64,000 bases of DNA from Pseudomonas putida (GCF_001636055.1 NZ_CP011789.1:3968001-4032000), one strand, 5' to 3'; positions 29,563 through 39,927 are shown, numbered from the stretch's first letter. Made by a program: numbers and translations. The notes: a model not told the origin generated them from the sequence alone.

Positions 29563-29742
29563 ATGAGCCTGACAATGGCAATCTTCATGCTGGTCGCGAT
29601 GTGGTTGAGCGTCGCCACCGCCATGCTCTGGGGGGTACTGCGCATCGCACGACGCCATGCCCGACCGCATCACACCCAAGCGGCCACCACGCCCAAGCCG
29701 CAGCCGCTGCATCGCACCCGCCGGCACGCCGGGGCACATTGA
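29563..29742 (+). CDS. Small membrane protein, unknown function
   Basis: 59 residues with one N-terminal membrane span (MSLTMAIFMLVAMWLSVATA) and a basic, His/Arg/Pro-rich tail predicted to face the cytoplasm. The ATG at 29563 has GGAGG upstream at good spacing, and a terminator follows 20 nt past the stop. These signals together make it a real gene. Confidence 0.7.
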   Translation: MSLTMAIFMLVAMWLSVATAMLWGVLRIARRHARPHHTQAATTPKPQPLHRTRRHAGAH

Positions 29743-29754
29743 CCTGATCCGCAA

Positions 29755-29790
29755 AAGAACAAGGGGCTGCCTGGCAGCCCCTTCTCTTTT
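29755..29790. terminator. Terminator between the small membrane protein and terC-like gene
   Basis: A 10-bp perfect stem (AAGGGGCTGC / GCAGCCCCTT, loop CTG), with T-rich sequence after it on the plus strand and A-derived T on the minus strand. It can serve both convergent genes. Confidence 0.85.
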
Positions 29791-29804
29791 ACCTCAGCCT
29801 GCTG

Positions 29805-30557
29805 TCAGCCTTGCGCCGCCTCGCGCTTCAGGCGTGCCCGGCGAACCATGATGTTGAGAATCTCGATCACCGTGGAGAAGGCCATCGCTGCGTACACATA
29901 GCCTTTCGGTACGTGGGCGCCGAAACCTTCGGCGATCAGCGTCATGCCAATCATGATCAGGAAGCCCAGTGCCAGCATCACCACGGTAGGATTGTCGTTG
30001 ATGAACTTGGCCAGCGGGTCGGCGGCCACCAGCATCACGATCACGGCACTGACCACGGCGATGATCATGATCGGCAGGTGCTCGGTCATGCCCACGGCAG
30101 TGATGATGCTGTCTACCGAGAAGACGATGTCCAGCAGCAGGATCTGGCCGATGGCCGCAGCGAAGCCCAGGGTCACGGTGGAGCCGGCCTTGGACTCTTC
30201 CTTCGCACCATGCGGGTCGACGCTTTCGTGAATCTCCTTGGTCGCCTTCCACAGCAGGAACAGGCCACCGGCGATCAGGATCATGTCCTTCCAGGAGAAG
30301 GCGTGGTCGAACACCTCGATCACCGGCTCCGTCAACTGGACGATCCAGGCCACCGTAGAGAGCAACGCCAGGCGCATGATCAGCGCCATGCTGATACCGA
30401 TGCGGCGCGCCTTGGAGCGGTAGGCCTCGGGCAGCTTGTTGGTGAGAATGGAGATGAAGATCAGGTTATCGATACCCAGCACGATCTCCATCGCCACCAA
30501 GGTAGCCAGGGCGATCCAGGCGGCGGGGCTCGCGGCAAGTTCCAGCAAGTATTCCAT
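29805..30557 (-). CDS. TerC/YgdQ-family integral membrane protein
   Basis: 250 residues with seven or so membrane spans. It carries the family's acidic in-membrane motifs: [11 protein letters not shown] (24-34) and [12 protein letters not shown] near the middle. TerC-type proteins are linked to tellurite resistance and, in later work, to export of metal ions such as manganese during co-translational secretion. Its exact substrate here is not known. A lipoprotein gene lies just upstream on the same strand. Confidence 0.9.
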   Translation of the reverse strand: MEYLLELAASPAAWIALATLVAMEIVLGIDNLIFISILTNKLPEAYRSKARRIGISMALIMRLALLSTVAWIVQLTEPVIEVFDHAFSWKDMILIAGGLFLLWKATKEIHESVDPHGAKEESKAGSTVTLGFAAAIGQILLLDIVFSVDSIITAVGMTEHLPIMIIAVVSAVIVMLVAADPLAKFINDNPTVVMLALGFLIMIGMTLIAEGFGAHVPKGYVYAAMAFSTVIEILNIMVRRARLKREAAQG

Positions 30558-30572
30558 TTAGTGTTCCTTCGC

Positions 30573-30812
30573 TCAGATGTCCTGGGTGTCGTTCTTGTCT
30601 TGCTTGCTCTCGGGCTTTTGCCCTTCACCACCAAGAGTGTCGTTCAGCGCTTGCTGGGCCGCCTCGTTGGTCTTGTCGATCGCCTGCTTGGCCGATTCGG
30701 CAGCCTGGTTCAGCACCTGCTGCGCCGACTTCTCGGCCTGGTCGCACCCCGCCGTGGCCAAGAGCGCCAGCGCCAGTACCAACGGGGTGCCGATGGATTT
30801 CAGTTGTAGCAT
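30573..30812 (-). CDS. Small lipoprotein with helical repeat, unknown function
   Basis: 79 residues from the ATG at 30812. Signal peptide with lipobox TAGC (Cys23). The mature part is one long amphipathic helix made of an approximately 11-residue repeat (AEKSAQQVLNQAA, ESAKQAIDKTNEAA, QQALNDTL) followed by a charged, disordered tail. It ends 15 nt before the terC-like gene and is probably co-transcribed with it. It is divergent from nhaR. Confidence 0.75.
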   Translation of the reverse strand: MLQLKSIGTPLVLALALLATAGCDQAEKSAQQVLNQAAESAKQAIDKTNEAAQQALNDTLGGEGQKPESKQDKNDTQDI

Positions 30813-30949
30813 AGGGTCCTCGCTTATCGATATTCGGCTGGCGCGCGCACCGCGCCTGATGGAGTCGAATTCTAGAGAGGACAACAGTTCAGGAAAATTC
30901 GTATTTTTAGCGGTTATACTTCGATTTTTACGAATCGAGTAGCATCTCT

Positions 30950-31843
30950 ATGCTCAACTACCGGCAGCTTCACTATTTCTGGGTAGTAGCCCGCACTGGC
31001 AGCATCACCCGCGCCAGCGAGCAATTGAATCTCACGCCGCAGACCATCAGCGGCCAGATCAGCCTGTTCGAACAGACCTACAACCTGGAGCTGTTCCAGC
31101 GCGTCGGTCGCCAACTGGAGCTGACCGAAACCGGCCGGCAGACCCTCGCCTATGCCGAGCAGATGTTCCAGATCGGCAGCGAACTCGAGACCCTGCTGCG
31201 GGCCGGCCCCCAGGAGCAGATCCTGTTCCGCGTCGGGGTCGCCGACGTGGTGCCCAAGTCCATCGTCTATCGCTTGCTGGCACCGACCATGGAGCTTGAC
31301 GAAGTACTGCGCATCAATTGCCGTGAAGACAAGCTGGAGCGCCTGCTCGCGGACCTGGCGATCCAGCGCCTTGACCTGGTGATCTCCGACAGCCCCATGC
31401 CCAGCCATCTGGACATCAAGGGCTATAGCCAGAAACTGGGCGAGTGCGGCCTGAGCTTTTTTGCCACTGCGGCACTTGCCACTCGGTTGAAGCAGCCCTT
31501 CCCCGGCTGCCTCAACGACGCACCGCTACTGATCCCCGGCCAGGAAACGGTGGTGCGCAGCCGCCTGTTGCGCTGGCTGGCCGAGCAGCAGGTGCAGCCG
31601 CGTATCGTCGGGGAATTCGACGACAGCGCCTTGATGCAGGCATTCGGGCAATCGGGCAGCGGCATCTTCGTGGCACCAAGCGTGATCGCCGATGAGGTGT
31701 GTCGGCAATACGGCGTGGAGTTGATCGGGCAAACCGAGGCGGTGCATGAGTCGTTCTATGCGATTTCGGTGGAGCGCAAGGTCAAGCATCCGGGGATCGT
31801 GGCGATTACCGAGGGGGCACGCAGGGAACTGTTCAACTGGTGA
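30950..31843 (+). CDS. nhaR: LysR-family regulator NhaR
   Basis: 297 residues. The N-terminal LysR helix-turn-helix (MLNYRQLHYFWVVARTGSIT, then LNLTPQTISGQISLFE) and effector domain match NhaR closely. In E. coli it activates the Na+/H+ antiporter gene nhaA in response to sodium. No nhaA is adjacent here; the next gene on the same strand is the sodium-coupled symporter sstT, 132 nt downstream. Confidence 0.88.
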   Translation: MLNYRQLHYFWVVARTGSITRASEQLNLTPQTISGQISLFEQTYNLELFQRVGRQLELTETGRQTLAYAEQMFQIGSELETLLRAGPQEQILFRVGVADVVPKSIVYRLLAPTMELDEVLRINCREDKLERLLADLAIQRLDLVISDSPMPSHLDIKGYSQKLGECGLSFFATAALATRLKQPFPGCLNDAPLLIPGQETVVRSRLLRWLAEQQVQPRIVGEFDDSALMQAFGQSGSGIFVAPSVIADEVCRQYGVELIGQTEAVHESFYAISVERKVKHPGIVAITEGARRELFNW

Positions 31844-31975
31844 GGCCATGCTGGCTTTTTCTGGCAGATTGCACCGCGATCGCTGCAGTGCGTCGGAGGA
31901 ACAATACCGTCAGCCCTGTCCTACAGTGCCTGTGCTAAAGTCCGCGGTTCGTTCAAACCCGAGACCCCGCTGCAC

Positions 31976-33187
31976 ATGAGCCCTGTTTTTCGCCTTCTCA
32001 ACCGCACCAGCCTGGTGACCCAGATCATCATTGGCCTGGCTGCCGGTATCGCCCTGGCGCTAGTCGCCCCGAGCCTGGCCCGGGATCTTGCATTCCTCGG
32101 CAAGGTGTTCGTCTCGGCCCTCAAGGCCGTGGCACCGATCCTGGTGTTCGTGCTGGTCATTGCCTCCATCGCCAACCACCAACAAGGCCAGCAGACCCAT
32201 ATCCGCCCTATTCTCTGGCTCTACCTGCTGGGCACTTTCGGTGCCGCGGTGGTCGCCGTGGTGGCGAGCATGGCCTTCCCTTCGACTCTGGTGTTGAGCG
32301 CACATGAAGCGACGCTGAGCGCCCCCGGCGGCATTGCCGAAGTGCTGCAGGGCCTGCTGCTGAGCGCGGTGGACAATCCGGTGAGCGCACTGGTCAATGC
32401 CAACTTCATCGGCATCCTGACCTGGGCGATCGGCCTGGGCATAGTGCTGCGCAAGGCCGGCAAGGCAACGCGCGGTGTGGTCGACGACCTGTCCAACGGC
32501 ATCACGCAGCTGGTTCGCGTGGTGATTCGCTTCGCCCCGCTGGGGATCTTCGGCCTGGTCAGCTCGACCCTGGCCGAGGCGGGCCTGGATGCCCTGCTCG
32601 GCTACCTGCACCTGCTGGGGGTGCTGATCGGCTGCATGCTGTTCGTGGCGTTGGTGATGAACCCGTTGATCGTGTTCTGGAAGATTCGTCGCAACCCTTA
32701 CCCGCTGACCCTCCTGTGCCTGCGCGAAAGCGGTATCACCGCGTTCTTCACTCGCAGCTCGGCGGCAAACATTCCGGTGAACCTGGCATTGTCGGAGCGC
32801 CTGGGCCTGCATGAAGACACCTACTCGGTGTCGATCCCGCTGGGTGCGACCATCAACATGGCCGGGGCAGCGATCACCATTACCGTGCTGACCCTGGCGG
32901 CGGTGCATACCCTGGGGATCACCATCGACCTCCCGACCGCGGTGCTGCTCAGCGTGGTGGCCGCGGTCTGTGCCTGCGGCGCCTCGGGCGTGGCCGGCGG
33001 GTCGCTCCTGTTGATTCCTCTGGCTTGCAGCCTGTTCGGCATTCCCAGCGAGCTGGCCATGCAGGTGGTTGCCGTCGGCTTCATCATCGGTGTGTTGCAG
33101 GACTCGGCGGAAACCGCGCTCAATTCATCGACCGACGTACTGTTCACTGCGGCTGCGTGCGAGGCCATGGAGCGGCGTGCTGCCTGA
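31976..33187 (+). CDS. sstT: Serine/threonine:Na+ symporter
   Basis: 403 residues of the dicarboxylate/amino acid:cation symporter family. Eight membrane spans plus re-entrant hairpins are expected. The serine-rich hairpin [16 protein letters not shown] and the sodium-site segment [18 protein letters not shown] are clear, and the sequence fits SstT rather than GltP. It imports serine and threonine with sodium. Confidence 0.94.
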   Translation: MSPVFRLLNRTSLVTQIIIGLAAGIALALVAPSLARDLAFLGKVFVSALKAVAPILVFVLVIASIANHQQGQQTHIRPILWLYLLGTFGAAVVAVVASMAFPSTLVLSAHEATLSAPGGIAEVLQGLLLSAVDNPVSALVNANFIGILTWAIGLGIVLRKAGKATRGVVDDLSNGITQLVRVVIRFAPLGIFGLVSSTLAEAGLDALLGYLHLLGVLIGCMLFVALVMNPLIVFWKIRRNPYPLTLLCLRESGITAFFTRSSAANIPVNLALSERLGLHEDTYSVSIPLGATINMAGAAITITVLTLAAVHTLGITIDLPTAVLLSVVAAVCACGASGVAGGSLLLIPLACSLFGIPSELAMQVVAVGFIIGVLQDSAETALNSSTDVLFTAAACEAMERRAA

Positions 33188-33254
33188 GCCGCAATTGCTT
33201 AAGCCAGACGCAAGGCCTAGGCTAATGGCCTTTTCCTAGTAACGAGACAGGGCC

Positions 33255-33902
33255 ATGTCAGAACACGAAACCGCAGGCGAAGGCCGCCTCAACAGTATCG
33301 AGGTCCGTATCCTCGGCGCGCTGATCGAAAAGCAGGCCACCAGCCCGGAAAGCTACCCACTGACACTCAATGCGCTGGTCCTGGCCTGCAACCAGAAGAC
33401 CAGCCGGGAGCCGGTGATGAACCTCTCCCCCGGCCAGGTCGGCCAGGCCCTGCGTGCACTCGAAGGCCAGGACATGGCCCGCCTGCAGATGGGCAGCCGC
33501 GCCGACCGCTGGGAGCAGCGGGTGGACAAGGCGCTGGAACTGGTGCCGGCACAGTTGGTACTGATGGGCCTGATGTTCCTGCGCGGGCCGCAGACCCTCA
33601 ATGAATTACTGACCCGCAGCAATCGCCTGCACGAATTCGAAGACGTCGATCAGGTCCAGCATCAGCTGGAACGTCTGGTTTCACGTGGGCTGGCGTTGCA
33701 CCTGCCACGTCAGGCAGGCCAGCGTGAAGACCGCTACACCCACGCCCTGGGCGATCCGGCCGAGATCGAAGCGATTCTTGCCGCGCGCCAGCAGGAGGGT
33801 GGTTCACGCAGTGCTTCAGGTGCTGCTTCGGACGAGCGGATCGAGGCGCTGGAAGCCCGCGTCGCGGCACTGGAAGCCCGGCTGGCTCAGCTCGAGGGCT
33901 GA
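33255..33902 (+). CDS. yceH: YceH family protein (DUF480)
   Basis: 215 residues. Two winged-helix domains (about 11-90, [25 protein letters not shown]..., and 95-175) are followed by a C-terminal coiled coil ([22 protein letters not shown]). The family is widespread in proteobacteria and its role is not established. The protein looks complete. The next gene is convergent and starts 2 nt past the stop. Confidence 0.93.
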   Translation: MSEHETAGEGRLNSIEVRILGALIEKQATSPESYPLTLNALVLACNQKTSREPVMNLSPGQVGQALRALEGQDMARLQMGSRADRWEQRVDKALELVPAQLVLMGLMFLRGPQTLNELLTRSNRLHEFEDVDQVQHQLERLVSRGLALHLPRQAGQREDRYTHALGDPAEIEAILAARQQEGGSRSASGAASDERIEALEARVAALEARLAQLEG

Positions 33903-33903
33903 G

Positions 33904-34095
33904 TCAGGGCTGGTCGGGTTCGGGGAAGTTACGGCAGCTCTTGCGCTCGGCCAACTCTCTGTCGCTGGGGCGCTGGTCGACGAACACGGTGCGGCCGTCG
34001 GGATAGATTTCCAGATAGCCCCAGTGCAGGTCCTGCTCCTGCTGGCCGGGCTTGGGTGGCACCAACCACCAGGGTTCTCGACTGATCGGGGTCAT
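33904..34095 (-). CDS. Conserved short protein, unknown function
   Basis: 63 residues (starts MTPISREPWWLVPPKPGQQ), with AGGAGGT upstream of the ATG at good spacing. Predicted soluble, rich in Pro, Trp and charged residues. It overlaps no other gene and ends 2 nt from the convergent yceH stop. No family recognised. Confidence 0.6.
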   Translation of the reverse strand: MTPISREPWWLVPPKPGQQEQDLHWGYLEIYPDGRTVFVDQRPSDRELAERKSCRNFPEPDQP

Positions 34096-34159
34096 GACTG
34101 TACCTCCTGGGAGCGTCTGCAGTAATCATAGACACCCTCGGGTGATACTTGGTTTGGTC

Positions 34160-34251
34160 GGCCATATCACGGACAAGCCCACCCCACCGGTAAAGCGCAG
34201 TTCTCGAGAACTGCGCTTTACCGGTGGGGTGGGCTTGTCCGTGATATGGCC
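34160..34251. repeat. Perfect 92-bp palindrome
   Basis: Two 46-nt arms are exact reverse complements with no spacer, centred on TTCTCGAGAA at 34201-34210. Base 34159 and 34252 break the symmetry, and the flanks are unrelated. It lies 9 bases past the stop of ahpF on the minus strand. No T-run follows on either strand. It is unlike the REP family seen elsewhere in the window. Confidence 0.97.
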
Positions 34252-34260
34252 CGCGCTGAC

Positions 34261-35823
34261 TTACGCCGGCGCCGAAGTCCGGATCAGGTGGTCAAAGGCT
34301 GCCAGCGAAGCTTTGGCGCCCTCGCCCACGGCGATGACAATCTGCTTGTACGGCACCGTGGTCACGTCACCGGCCGCGAACACACCAGGGATGCTGGTCT
34401 GGCCTTTGGCATCGACGATGATCTCGCCGCGCGGCGACAACTCGACCGTGCCCTTGAGCCAATCGGTGTTCGGCAGCAGGCCGATCTGCACGAAGATACC
34501 TTCGAGCGCCAGTTCGTGGATCTCGTTGCTGGTCCGGTCTTCGTAGCGCAGGCCGGTGACCTTCTCGCCGTTACCCAGCACTTCCTTGGTCAGGGCACTG
34601 GTGATCACCTTGACGTTCGGCAGGCTGTGCAGCTTGCGCTGCAGCACCGCATCGGCACGCAGCTGGCTATCGAACTCGATCAACGTCACCTGAGCGACGA
34701 TACCGGCCAGGTCGATGGCTGCTTCCACGCCAGAGTTGCCGCCGCCGATCACCGCCACGCGCTTGCCCTTGAACAGCGGGCCGTCGCAGTGCGGGCAGTA
34801 GGCCACGCCACGGGAGCGGTACTCCTGCTCCCCGGGGACATTCATTTCGCGCCAGCGGGCGCCGGTGGCGAGGATCACGGTCTTGGCCTTGAGCGACGCA
34901 CCGCTGGCCAGGCGTACTTCGTGCAGACCGCCATCGGCGGCCGGGATCAGCGCTTCACCGCGCTGCAAATTCATGATGTCGACGTCGTACTGCTTGACGT
35001 GCTCTTCCAGCGCAGTGGCCAGCTTCGGCCCTTCGGTCTCCTGCACGGAGATGAAGTTCTCGATCGCCAGGGTGTCGAGCACCTGGCCGCCGAAGCGCTC
35101 GGCGGCAACGCCGGTACGAATGCCTTTGCGCGCAGCGTAGATGGCTGCCGCAGCGCCAGCCGGGCCACCGCCGACCACCAGCACGTCGAAAGCGTCCTTG
35201 GCGTTGATCTTCTCGGCCTGGCGGCTGCCAGCACTGGTGTCGATCTTTCCGAGAATCTCTTCCAGGCCCATGCGACCCTGGCCGAACACTTCACCGTTCA
35301 GGTAGATGCTCGGCACCGCCATGACCTTGCGCGATTCGACTTCATCCTGGAACAGCGCACCATCGATGGCGACGTGCCGAATGTTGGGGTTGAGCACCGC
35401 CATCAGGTTCAGGGCCTGGACCACGTCCGGGCAGTTCTGGCAAGACAGCGAGAAGTAAGTCTCGAAGCTGAACTCGCCTTCCAGGGCCTGGATCTGCTCG
35501 ATCACTTCGGCGCTGGCCTTCGATGGGTGGCCGCCGACCTGCAGCAACGCCAGTACCAGCGAGGTGAATTCATGGCCCATGGGGATGCCGGCGAAACGCA
35601 GGCTGATATTGCCCCCGGGACGGTTGAGCGAGAATGACGGGCGACGGGCGTCGCTGCCGTCCTCGCGCAGGGTAATGAGGTTCGACAGGCCGGCGATCTC
35701 AACCAGCAGGTCGTGCATTTCACGGGACTTCGCGCCGTCGTCGAGGGAGGCAACGATCTCGATCGGCTGGGTGACCCGCTCCAGGTAGGTTTTCAGTTGC
35801 GATTTAAGCGTGGCGTCCAACAT
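34261..35823 (-). CDS. ahpF: Alkyl hydroperoxide reductase subunit F
   Basis: 520 residues from the ATG at 35823. Two thioredoxin-like folds at the N-terminus carry the CxxC SCQNCPD near 130, and a thioredoxin-reductase-like part follows with FAD motif [12 protein letters not shown] and redox pair YCPHCDG. It passes electrons from NADH to AhpC. It follows ahpC on the same strand, separated by 125 nt with a terminator-like hairpin. Confidence 0.97.
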   Translation of the reverse strand: MLDATLKSQLKTYLERVTQPIEIVASLDDGAKSREMHDLLVEIAGLSNLITLREDGSDARRPSFSLNRPGGNISLRFAGIPMGHEFTSLVLALLQVGGHPSKASAEVIEQIQALEGEFSFETYFSLSCQNCPDVVQALNLMAVLNPNIRHVAIDGALFQDEVESRKVMAVPSIYLNGEVFGQGRMGLEEILGKIDTSAGSRQAEKINAKDAFDVLVVGGGPAGAAAAIYAARKGIRTGVAAERFGGQVLDTLAIENFISVQETEGPKLATALEEHVKQYDVDIMNLQRGEALIPAADGGLHEVRLASGASLKAKTVILATGARWREMNVPGEQEYRSRGVAYCPHCDGPLFKGKRVAVIGGGNSGVEAAIDLAGIVAQVTLIEFDSQLRADAVLQRKLHSLPNVKVITSALTKEVLGNGEKVTGLRYEDRTSNEIHELALEGIFVQIGLLPNTDWLKGTVELSPRGEIIVDAKGQTSIPGVFAAGDVTTVPYKQIVIAVGEGAKASLAAFDHLIRTSAPA

Positions 35824-35855
35824 ACGGGGCGATTCCTTTTTCAAAACTCGGATAC

Positions 35856-35886
35856 AAAAACGCCCAGGCGAGGTCGCCCGGGCGTT
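35856..35886 (-). terminator. Partial terminator between ahpC and ahpF
   Basis: Stem AAACGCCCAGGCGA with CGCCCGGGCGTTT, loop GGT, followed on the minus strand by TTTTT. It would lower ahpF expression relative to ahpC, which is usually needed in excess. Confidence 0.75.
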
Positions 35887-35948
35887 TGACGGGGCAGTGA
35901 GTACTTCAGCTGTGGCGGCTGCTCACCGCCCTCGACTGATGCATGGAC

Positions 35949-36512
35949 TCAGATCTTGCCGACCAGGTCCAGCGACGGCGCCAGAGTGGCTTCGCCTTCT
36001 TTCCACTTGGCCGGGCAGACTTCGCCTGGGTGAGCGGCAACGTACTGGGCAGCCTTGACCTTGCGCAGCAGCTCGGCTGCGTCACGACCTACACCACCGT
36101 CGTTCAGTTCGACGATCTTGATCTGACCTTCCGGGTTGATCACGAAGGTGCCGCGATCAGCCAGACCGGCTTCTTCGATCAGCACGTCGAAGTTGCGCGA
36201 GATGACGTGGGTCGGGTCACCGATCAGCGGGTACTGGATCTTGCCGATGGTGTCCGAAGTGTCGTGCCAGGCTTTGTGGGTGAAGTGGGTGTCGGTGGAC
36301 ACGCCGTAGATCTCGACGCCCAGTTTCTGGAACTCGGCGTAGTTGTCAGCGAGGTCACCCAGTTCGGTCGGGCAGACGAAAGTGAAGTCAGCCGGGTAGA
36401 AGAACACGACGGACCATTTGCCTTTCAGGTCGGCTTCGCTTACCTGAACGAACTCGCCTTTGTGGTAGGCAGTGGCGTTGAACGGTTTGACCTGGCTGTT
36501 GATGATTGGCAT
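35949..36512 (-). CDS. ahpC: Alkyl hydroperoxide reductase subunit C (peroxiredoxin)
   Basis: 187 residues, typical 2-Cys peroxiredoxin. Peroxidatic Cys47 is in [13 protein letters not shown] and resolving Cys166 is in [10 protein letters not shown]. It reduces peroxides and is re-reduced by AhpF. The promoter region upstream is about 150 nt to the next gene. OxyR control is expected from other species, but I could not lay out a convincing OxyR site. Confidence 0.98.
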   Translation of the reverse strand: MPIINSQVKPFNATAYHKGEFVQVSEADLKGKWSVVFFYPADFTFVCPTELGDLADNYAEFQKLGVEIYGVSTDTHFTHKAWHDTSDTIGKIQYPLIGDPTHVISRNFDVLIEEAGLADRGTFVINPEGQIKIVELNDGGVGRDAAELLRKVKAAQYVAAHPGEVCPAKWKEGEATLAPSLDLVGKI

Positions 36513-36664
36513 GAGAAACGCTCCTTCGAGGGTTAGTTAACTTGGGGTGGGTAACTTTCGATGGAGTAATCCTATCCAATGACCTCGACAATGGCTCATT
36601 GGTAAACCTCATGTTGGTGATTGGTTTTGGCTATAAGCTGCGCGACCGATAGATTTTTTCATTC

Positions 36665-39121
36665 CTATGCCTCGTCTGCCGGTCCTGAAGTGCAGGTCGA
36701 GGCTGCGCCCTCTGCGTAATCCAGCCAGCAGCTCGCATCTGCTTGCTCACCCCAGGAGACCCTTACCCGTCCTCGCGCGTCATGCGAGCGAAAATGCAGG
36801 CGGCTGCCCTGTCCCACCATGCCCACCTCATCACCTTGCACATCGAATACCTGGGCACCGAACGGCAAGGCATGCCCGTGCTCGTTGCGAGCCTCCAGCA
36901 TCAGCAGGCGACCGCTGCGCGTGGGATAGTGCAGCAAGGTCACCGCACCGGCTCGGGGCACAACCGACTGACCGCTGAGCTGCAACTCCACATCCTGTGA
37001 CATGCCCTTGGGGTCCAGGTCGACGGTATTCACGCTGTAGGGGCTCAACGAGGGGACCACCGCAAAGCCCTGGGCATTCAGCCGCACACTCGGATGCTGC
37101 TGAATACGCGCCGCTTCAGCGAAGGGGGCATGGACGATGGCGAAACTTTCGCCCAACGGTTGTGCCAACAGTACACCTCCCGGATGGGCGACCACCGAGC
37201 CGCGCGCGCCGAGTGCCAGCTGGCGGGATCCCTGGCGCTGGGCCACGACCCCGCTCAGCTCTCCCGTCGGGCTGCGATGCACCAGGTTGGCGTCGAGCCC
37301 TGCGCCGCCTTGCCTTCCCTCCTGGTACACACTGGACAGGCCATACCCCCATTGCCCATCCTCGCCGGCAGTCGCGCTCCAGCGCACATTCGTCCTGGCC
37401 CCGCCTTCGGAGTCGCGGCTCATGCTGGAACTCAGCGATCCACGACGTTGCAGACCCAACGGCAAGCTGGCCGTCAGTGTCAAAGCGCTCACGGCCTGTC
37501 CGTTGCCTCGATACTCGCGCCCAAGCGTCATGCCGTAGGAGAGCGAGCGCAGATTGTTGTAATACCCCACGTTGTACTCACGATTGCCCACCCCAGATCC
37601 CCACTGCTTACCCGCGCTGGCCCTCAGGCTCAGACGACCGCTCCCGGGCAGGCGCTGCTGAAGTGTCAGCGCTGCCCGCCAGTGCTGAGGCGAACGCTGA
37701 TTTGTACGCTGCGTTTGCTGGCTGGTGCGGGCGAACTCGTCAAAGCTGTAGTAGCCAGCGTTATTGCGGTGGGTAAGGCTGGCGCTCAGGTCGGTGGCCG
37801 TTGCCTCCACCCGCTGGCGCCAACTGAAGCGCAGCGCCTGCCCCTGCGCGGAGCGACCCTGGCCTAGCGATGCCTGCGCGTGGTATGCGGTCAATCCAAA
37901 AGCACCAAAGCGGCTGTTGATCGCCCCCCCCATGGCGCTGGCCAGATAGTCCTCTGCCAGCCAGGCGCCTCCATGTACGCTGAAGGTGTTGTCCACCCCT
38001 TGCTGCCAACTGCCTTGCACATGACCTGGGCCAGGACGCCCAAGGTCGTCGCGCCACACCCCCGCACTAAGGTCGAAACGGCTTGCCCCTTCTCGCAAGG
38101 CCAGTGGCGCGGCCTGATAGGGCAACGTGAAGCGTCGTACGCTGCCGTCAGCCTCCTCCAGGGTGACCTCCAGATCGTCGTTGAGGCCACTGGCATAAAG
38201 GTCGTCGATCTCGAATGGCCCCGGCGGCACCGTCGACTCATGCAGCAGCATCCCTCGCTGGCGGATGCTCAACAGCGCCGTAGTATTGGCCATGCCCCTC
38301 ACTACCGGCGCAAACCCCCGCTGTGCGCGGGGCAACATGCGCTCGTCAGTGGATAATCGCAGTCCGCGAAAGGCGCTGCTGTCAAATACATCCCCAGCAG
38401 CGTAGCCATCGCCGAGAGTAAGCTGGGCCGACCACAAGGGAACATCGCGCCGTACCGACGTCGCACCCGGCTGGTACCGGGCTGCGCGCTTGTCGCTCAT
38501 CTGCGCATTGCCTTCGTGGCGCCAATACCAATCCCCGGTATTGAATCCGGCACGCAGGCCGAGATAGCCCTGCTGGCTACGACTGCCTGCCTGCAGGTCG
38601 TGCTGCTCATGGACATTCAGGCGGTAGTCGACAAACCCTGCTGTGACACCTGCATCCCAGGTATGGAATGGCAAATTGTCCTGGGGTTGGCGACGCAGCA
38701 AAGACCGGTCAATTTCAAGGCGCAATTGCAAGGCCCCAAAATCCAGATCCTCGCTGGCGGCCACCAGCAGTTGAGGCAACATCATGCAGCTGTCGGGGCT
38801 GGTCAGTTGCTTGCGCGGCTGAGCCGCCAGCCTCGCTAGATCAAGCCCCAACTCTTCGAGCAGGATTCGGTCATAACAGGGCGCCGCCTGACCGGATGCA
38901 TCCCGATTGCGCAGAAACACGGTACGCCGCCCTATCCACTGCTGGTTGAGGATGATATCCAGGGCAAAGTCGCCCTGGGGAACCGAATCGCTGGCCTGGA
39001 AACGCTCGAGATTGATCGTGCTGCCCTGGCGCAACAGGCCGGGATCGAACTCCACACCAGGTACAAGCCCGACATACCCTCCCGTCATACCGAGAATGGC
39101 CCACCACCGGCGAAAACTCAT
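36665..39121 (-). CDS. Fimbrial outer-membrane usher
   Basis: 818 residues from the ATG at 39121. A signal peptide (1 to about 22) is followed by the PapC N-domain (FDPGLLRQGSTINLERF...), the 24-strand barrel with plug (TVPPGPFEIDDLYASG, VTLEEADGSVRRFTLPY), and the C-terminal domains (AVTLLHYPTRSGRLL). It assembles and exports pilus subunits passed on by the chaperone. Length and domain set are complete. The gene begins 4 nt past the chaperone gene stop (39126) and is last in the operon. Confidence 0.93.
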   Translation of the reverse strand: MSFRRWWAILGMTGGYVGLVPGVEFDPGLLRQGSTINLERFQASDSVPQGDFALDIILNQQWIGRRTVFLRNRDASGQAAPCYDRILLEELGLDLARLAAQPRKQLTSPDSCMMLPQLLVAASEDLDFGALQLRLEIDRSLLRRQPQDNLPFHTWDAGVTAGFVDYRLNVHEQHDLQAGSRSQQGYLGLRAGFNTGDWYWRHEGNAQMSDKRAARYQPGATSVRRDVPLWSAQLTLGDGYAAGDVFDSSAFRGLRLSTDERMLPRAQRGFAPVVRGMANTTALLSIRQRGMLLHESTVPPGPFEIDDLYASGLNDDLEVTLEEADGSVRRFTLPYQAAPLALREGASRFDLSAGVWRDDLGRPGPGHVQGSWQQGVDNTFSVHGGAWLAEDYLASAMGGAINSRFGAFGLTAYHAQASLGQGRSAQGQALRFSWRQRVEATATDLSASLTHRNNAGYYSFDEFARTSQQTQRTNQRSPQHWRAALTLQQRLPGSGRLSLRASAGKQWGSGVGNREYNVGYYNNLRSLSYGMTLGREYRGNGQAVSALTLTASLPLGLQRRGSLSSSMSRDSEGGARTNVRWSATAGEDGQWGYGLSSVYQEGRQGGAGLDANLVHRSPTGELSGVVAQRQGSRQLALGARGSVVAHPGGVLLAQPLGESFAIVHAPFAEAARIQQHPSVRLNAQGFAVVPSLSPYSVNTVDLDPKGMSQDVELQLSGQSVVPRAGAVTLLHYPTRSGRLLMLEARNEHGHALPFGAQVFDVQGDEVGMVGQGSRLHFRSHDARGRVRVSWGEQADASCWLDYAEGAASTCTSGPADEA

Positions 39122-39125
39122 GGGT

Positions 39126-39869
39126 TCAACGGCCTTGAGGGAACTGCAGGATTGCAACAGCTTCTCGAGAGGCGCCGTAGTCATCCAGGTACTGATAGCG
39201 GACCTGAGAAACCGCATCGGGACGAGACGGCGCGGAGCTCAACGCGAAACGGGCGCTGCTGAGGGGAGCAACATGGCCTACCGATGCTGGCAACGCCGAA
39301 CCCGGATGGACAGCCTCGAGCTTGGCGAGATTGACGTGATAGGGTGTGGGATTGTCCGCATGCAGTACCCAGCCCTGGGATTCCCTGACCAGGCGCCAGG
39401 TAAGCCGAGCATGTGCATCGGCAGGTTTTGCGGCCAATCCCTGCGGCCGATAGAACAGTTTGATACGAGTCCTGAGAGAAATCTGCAGGCTGTTATCGCC
39501 ACCACCTTTCGGCGGGACATCGAGTACATTCAGCCAGTACAGGCTCTCTCGATCCGTTGGCATGGCACGACTATCGTGAAACACCCTCAGGCTCTGGCGC
39601 TTGCCCGGGTCCAGGCGCAACAACCCAGGTGTCACGCTGAATGGCCCCTGTAACTCATCCTCGGCCTCTTCCGGCCCTCCCTCGTCGACCCAGACCTGCA
39701 CCAGCGACGGATACCGTCCCTCGTTGCTCAACCTGACAGTGACCTCGGAGCTCTCGGCGGGATAGACGACCCGCGTGGTGGCAATCACCACACTGGCATT
39801 GGCCTGCGTGCACGACAGAAACGCGGCCAGCAACGATCCCCACCCCATGGCGCTGAGAGATAGCTTCAT
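39126..39869 (-). CDS. Periplasmic pilus chaperone, PapD family
   Basis: 247 residues. Signal peptide 1-25 (ANA-SVV). Two immunoglobulin-like domains; the first carries the subunit-binding strand with TTRVVYPAESSEVTVRLSN, the second the family motif YYLNV-like segment SLYWLNVLDVPPK and the KLFYRP stretch. It caps fimbrial subunits by donor-strand complementation. Lies between the subunit and usher genes. Confidence 0.94.
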   Translation of the reverse strand: MKLSLSAMGWGSLLAAFLSCTQANASVVIATTRVVYPAESSEVTVRLSNEGRYPSLVQVWVDEGGPEEAEDELQGPFSVTPGLLRLDPGKRQSLRVFHDSRAMPTDRESLYWLNVLDVPPKGGGDNSLQISLRTRIKLFYRPQGLAAKPADAHARLTWRLVRESQGWVLHADNPTPYHVNLAKLEAVHPGSALPASVGHVAPLSSARFALSSAPSRPDAVSQVRYQYLDDYGASREAVAILQFPQGR

Positions 39870-39927
39870 GATGTTCCACTCGAAAATTGGGAGCGGAGCA
39901 GCCCCGGACAGGGCTGCTCCATAGGAC

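Noticed and set aside
34160..34251. Reading the 92-bp palindrome as an ordinary intrinsic terminator
   Set aside because: The stem is several times longer than any terminator here and no T-run follows on either strand.
36513..36664. OxyR site upstream of ahpC
   Set aside because: CTAT and ATAG fragments occur but not with the 7-base spacing of the OxyR consensus.
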